DNA from: Laguncularia racemosa
Taxonomy: Eukaryota > Streptophyta > Magnoliopsida > Myrtales > Combretaceae
Length of the DNA stretch: 64,000 nt
Assembly: GCA_037954665.1 (NCBI GenBank)
Contig: JBBMOL010000012.1
Span: 1,364,001-1,428,000, forward strand
Direction of reading: 5' to 3'
Under the pieces are notes generated by a model that had not been told where the DNA came from, made no database searches, and saw only the letters and a list, made by a program, of their open reading frames with translations. Made by a program: the position numbers and the translations under genes. Shown here piece after piece: positions 60,753 through 64,000 of this stretch (position 1 is its first letter; each line of letters opens with the position of its first letter).

Positions 60753-61645
60753 TGATATGCCTAAAATCTAAGGCACAATCTACTCATTCCAATTGTTGAA
60801 TCAACTATATAACTTCACAAATATGGCAATAACAATTGATGAACAATTCTCCAAAATAGTGTGTACTAAATTAGATAAAGACCAATCCAATAACAACACA
60901 GTTAATTCCAAGTTTCAATTAACAAATGGCATGGCCCACAAATTGAATAAGGAACCCTAAATTACATGTAACAAGAACAACATAAATTAACTAATTCCTT
61001 ACCAGATATGACGCACTAGTATGGAATTAGGATCAACTTGTAATTTGTTGATATAACTCACAATAAATCCAAGTCCACTCACCACAATTTCACACTTGAA
61101 ATTGATAAGAGCAAAATGCATGAAAGAGGGTATCTCTCATAGCATAAAAGTGTATTTTTTCTCCAATTATCAAAAGCCCCCTAAAAACCCTAATTAACAA
61201 GTATTTATACTTGCTCCCTTTAGAACTAAAATGACTAGAAAATTATAACTATGACACTATAGGGTAGCCGGTCCTAAAACACAAATTACAATCAAATAAA
61301 ATGTCCCACAAAGCTTACAAAATGAATAATTCAAAAATAAATTACAAATAAACAAAATAATCTTCAACAAGCTAGCTCTATAATGGAATCATCGGTTCAA
61401 CTCATCTTCGGTTTTAGGTCGATTCATGGATAACCTACAAGCTAAGTCTTAGTGAGTTTGTCCATCGTTCTGTGAAGCCAAATAAGTGTGCCTGTTGGAA
61501 TATACAATACATGAATAAGAGAAAAGATGTTAGTAAACAAATAATTCCGAGGTCGATGTGCTTAAAATGGGCCCTCATCACCAAGATTTGAAATCCTTTA
61601 GCTCTTACCCTAATGATAAGTCTTGACGGATTTTGATTCCTATCA
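60753..61645 (-). repeat. LTR of element D, with primer site at 60736-60747
   Basis: The minus strand starts TGATAGGAATCAAAATCC after a purine run (GAGGAGA) and ends GGCATATCA, 893 bp. TAGTATCAGAGC follows (60747-60736), one mismatch from the initiator-Met primer site. The 3' third resembles LTR-B, as in CTAGTGCGTCATATCTGGTAAGG against CTAGTGTGTAATATCTGGTAAGG. It is about 220 bp longer than LTR-B. I did not identify the extra segment. Confidence 0.8.
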
Positions 61646-61800
61646 TCTCCTCGAGCCTCAAAAAGATTTGTCCTCAAATCCGACCAATCAAATGCAGTAG
61701 AGACTCTGTTTCCTCTTAGCAAGCCACCTGAAGAAGTATCACTGCAGAATCCCAATATCTGAATTACCACAGGGGTTAATTGTTTTCTCTCCTCCATTTC
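61646..61800 (-). pseudogene. Polyprotein C-terminal tail of element D
   Basis: The minus-strand open segment 61797-61435 reads MEERKQLTPVVIQILGF, then VSTAFDWSDLRTNLFEARGDD and, inside the LTR, LIIRVRAKGFQILVMRAHF. The VSTAF..DLRTN phrase corresponds to the integrase tail of element B (YGVSTAFNVTDLSP). The TRARAK-type basic motif appears as IRVRAK. There is no catalytic domain upstream of it, so it is a remnant left by an internal deletion. Confidence 0.65.
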
Positions 61801-61903
61801 TAGGATGCATCTCTATTGCAACATAAATAATGACCCATTATCCACTTAGGTCTCCCCTGTCTTAACCTGTTCCACTAATATTGTTTCCTCCTTTTCTAAC
61901 TCA

Positions 61904-62254
61904 TTTGTATATCGCTGATCCTCATGGCCCTCTAATGGTTGGCTCAACCGCTCATGACCCTCTAAAACCTCTAAAAGTAGACACAAATGTCTTTGAACAG
62001 TCTGACCCTCTGGTGATCTACTCATATCACTCTCACCCTCAGAATCCTCTTATGGTTGGTACATTTATGTCTAACAAATGTTGTCTTCTACATGTTGGCT
62101 CATGTAACTAAGAGCCTTAGGAACCTCTAAAGGTTAGCATGTCTAATTCTATATAATGTGGCCCTCTGAAGGTTAGTTCATATGGTTGTGATTCTCAAGA
62201 ATCTCTGATGGTCTACGGATCTATTGTTGAACCTTTTAGACCTCTGAAGGCGAC
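61904..62254 (-). repeat. 39-bp (13-codon) tandem repeat in element D, about nine units
   Basis: Anchors of the type CCCTCTAAAGGTTGG end at 61942, 61980, 62019, 62059, 62098, 62137, 62176, 62215 and 62254, spacings 38-40. Read in the protease frame on the minus strand, units give 13-residue repeats such as LEVPKALSYMSQH, LEGHE..., PEGQTVQRHLCLL and SEGHI..., with a few in-frame TAG/TAA stops. A plus-strand open frame (61881-62111) also runs through it because the period is a multiple of three. Confidence 0.75.
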
Positions 62255-62286
62255 ATCAAATTCAGAATAATACGTTTTCCCTCCTT

Positions 62287-62770
62287 CTAGAATACATAAG
62301 TATTCTTGAAGCCATCATGTAAGACCCTCGTGTCATATAACCAAGGCCTACCGAGCAATATATGGGATGCACACATAGGTAGAATATCACACTCAATTTC
62401 ATCATAGTATTTATCCCCTACACTGAAAGGTACCCTAACTCTTTGGGTCACAAGAAAACTCCCTTGATCACTAAGCCAATGCAATTTATATGGTTTAGGA
62501 TGTAGAGTAGTGATAAGTTTTAGTTTCGATAATAACGATGCGGCCACTATATTGGTATAACTACCACCATCAACTATAAGGACACAACTTTCCTTATACC
62601 TTATAAGAAGTATGGAACAAATTTTCCCTTTGTTCATCATCCTTAGTAGTAAAAGTAGTCAATATCCGGTGCAATACATTAGTATAATGAAACATTTCAC
62701 TATACATGATTGTGTTCAAACCCAACAACACAATAATTATCCTGACACTTTCAAGGTTTAAGTACAATAC
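62287..62770 (-). pseudogene. gag end and protease of element D
   Basis: Minus-strand open segment 62640-62287 reads CVLIVDGGSYTNIVAASLLSK, YKLHWLSDQGSFLVTQRVRV, then CDILPMCASHILLGRPWLYD and HDGFKNTYVF. It matches the protease of element B (45340-45650) closely. The usual D-S/T-G is DGG here. Upstream, 62770-62600 in another frame reads HRILTTFTTKDDEQRENLFHTSYKV, matching B near 45262-45335. Retropepsin-like aspartic protease, damaged. Confidence 0.8.
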
Positions 62771-62791
62771 CAAGCCACAAATGAAGTACAC

Positions 62792-64000
62792 TCAACTACT
62801 TTCAAGTAGATAGAATTAAATTCAACTATAAGTGTTTAAGTAATTAGTTCAATTATTTTCACACTTTAATTTTTCTTTTTTTGAATTCAAATTCTACTAC
62901 TTAAACCTTCCTTTTCTTGCCACGGTTTCACACTACAACACAACCACAATGTGCAACACCTTACACTACACACAAATGCACAAGTGACAATTCCCTCACT
63001 TACACATTCATACCGCCATATATACACACACAATCAACAATTCACTTATGGTACACTAACTTCACCACAACTTACTTTACGTGCAATACCTTCTCGTTAA
63101 CACACTCACACTTCACGTTGCAACACTCCTTCACAATACAACTCCAATTGGCCACTCACAACAACTCACTTCACACCACCACTTACAAATAAGGTAGCAA
63201 CAAATTCAAATTCCACTTTATATACAACCTCTTCTACAAATAGTAAGAAACAAATTCAAATTCAAATAGTCATTTACTCAACTATCATATAATAACTTCT
63301 TTCAACTTAAAAAATGGTGTTTAAATTTGAAATAATTTTCTTTTCTCCACACTCTTCAAATCTGGAAATGGTAAAAGATAACCACAATTTTGAAATCATC
63401 AACACTCGATTTACTCTCCTTTGCTTTCAAAATTCAAACTACAATTCCGAAATCATCAACTCTCCTTTTGCTCTTCTTTGTTTTCAATTTTCCACTTTTT
63501 CCAAGTGATCACAAAGAAACACTACTCTTCCTCATGGCAAGCTCAAGGACACCACATTGCAATTCCTTCAATCAACATACACACACAAACCCTTCACTTA
63601 ACACACAAATACAACGCTACATACACACTCCCTTCACTCACGATGTAGCACACACACACACACACACCCACACATTGCACTCCTCCACTTCAAACACAAT
63701 TTCAAACCGTAACTTTACATAGGTAGCTTAATTCAAATTCAAATGATTTCACTTATTGCAACCTTTCCACAATTGGTAAGAAGCAACTTTCAAATTCAAA
63801 TGAACACACAATAACATCTACCACTTAATGTATGTTTTGAAAATCAAATAGTTTCCATATAATCTACACAATTCAATTCTGAAAATAGTACAACTATACT
63901 CTTATTTCCGAAATCAACATGCAATGGATTACACTTCCACTCCCTTCACTAATGAGGTAATTTTCAAATTCTGAAATTTGAATCAATAATACACTTCTAC
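62792..64000. repeat. G-poor, CA-rich tract with a repeated block of about 530 bp and a (CA)n microsatellite
   Basis: On the plus strand the sequence is almost free of G for long stretches and rich in CA, CAA and TTCAAATTCAAAT phrases. Block 63190-63300 (GGTAGCAACAAATTCAAATTC...) resembles 63720-63850 (GGTAGCTTAATTCAAATTCAAATG...). The CA-rich block 62930-63190 resembles 63530-63715, so an offset of about 530 bp is likely. (CA)n lies at about 63649-63667. Several chance open frames (Thr/His-rich) run through it because stops need G or TAA. I see no gene; it may be LTR or satellite-like sequence continuing beyond the window. Confidence 0.5.

Larger units (their letters stand above)
60617..62791 (-). 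mobile_element. Element D: internally deleted B-like chromovirus, minus strand
   Basis: On the minus strand, in order: gag end and protease (about 62790-62287), a 39-bp tandem repeat (62254-61904), a polyprotein tail (about 61800-61646), an LTR (61645-60753), a primer site and a leader of about 120 bp (to 60617, ending in a T run). RT, RNase H and integrase are absent. LTR start (TGATAGGAATCA) and protease wording match element B. The LTR has internal-region sequence on both sides, so this is neither a plain full-length nor a solo-LTR copy. It interrupts element H. Confidence 0.75.

Noticed and set aside
61881..62111. Plus-strand 76-codon frame with PLMVG-type repeats
   Set aside because: It is the antisense of the 39-bp repeat. 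The element and its protease frame run on the minus strand.
62917..63722. Thr/His-rich overlapping frames in the CA-rich tract
   Set aside because: Open only because the strand lacks G. Low complexity, with no domain.
1..64000. CRISPR array, bacterial operon, or organelle insertion
   Set aside because: All short repeats found are retroelement LTR or leader arrays without spacer structure. No prokaryotic or recognisable plastid or mitochondrial gene was seen.

Overview
This window reads as nuclear DNA of a flowering plant, most likely a dicot, from a repeat-packed and probably pericentromeric or otherwise heterochromatic stretch. The evidence is a single spliced plant-type gene with GT-AG introns, AT-rich spacers, and plant lineages of LTR retrotransposon (chromoviruses, Tat/Ogre, Ty1/copia), several of them inserted inside one another. 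I see no bacterial operons, rRNA, CRISPR array or organelle gene block. I could not name the species.

The only host gene I can support with confidence is at 16228-18626 on the plus strand. It has four exons and encodes an intact 490-residue GARP/G2-like MYB-related transcription factor of the HRS1/HHO (NIGT1) family, closest by motif to HHO5/HHO6. It lies in about 14 kb of mostly non-coding DNA (10341-24151) with a pyrimidine-rich 5' leader and only old, unrecognisable transposon relics nearby.

Left side (1-10340): the 3' end of one chromovirus (LTR-X, 18-711) sits inside the 5' LTR of element A, a decayed Tekay/Del-like chromovirus with LTRs of about 2 kb and gag, protease, RT, RNase H, integrase and chromodomain remnants. 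Centre (24152-39876): element E (24152-27416, TSD CACTA) is a small chromovirus that has lost RNase H and integrase. Element F (31239-37577, minus strand, TSD CCCTT) is the youngest-looking insertion, a Ty1/copia element with a perfect initiator-Met primer binding site and two tandem arrays in its leader.

Right side (39877-64000) is one large nest. Element G (Tekay/Del-like) was split by element B (43087-48973, TSD TGGAA), which landed inside G's gag zinc knuckle. G was later cut in its chromodomain end by element H, a Tat/Ogre-type element with a tRNA-Arg-type primer site and an extra ORF before gag. H carries a solo LTR of a B-like family (59447-60115), whose removal restores H's reading frame. 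H is then broken at about 60617 by a minus-strand, internally deleted relative of B (element D), which runs into a G-poor, CA-rich tract at the right edge.

No new cellular system is evident. The observations most worth checking are a palindromic ACACGGCCGTGT-type module of about 61-65 bp period in non-coding parts of unrelated retroelements; an in-frame 39-bp (13-residue) repeat in the deleted element D; a duplicated gag block whose second copy carries many one-base deletions and may be an assembly error; and a tRNA-like A-box/B-box module inside the Tat/Ogre LTR. All element boundaries, alignments and difference counts were read by eye.
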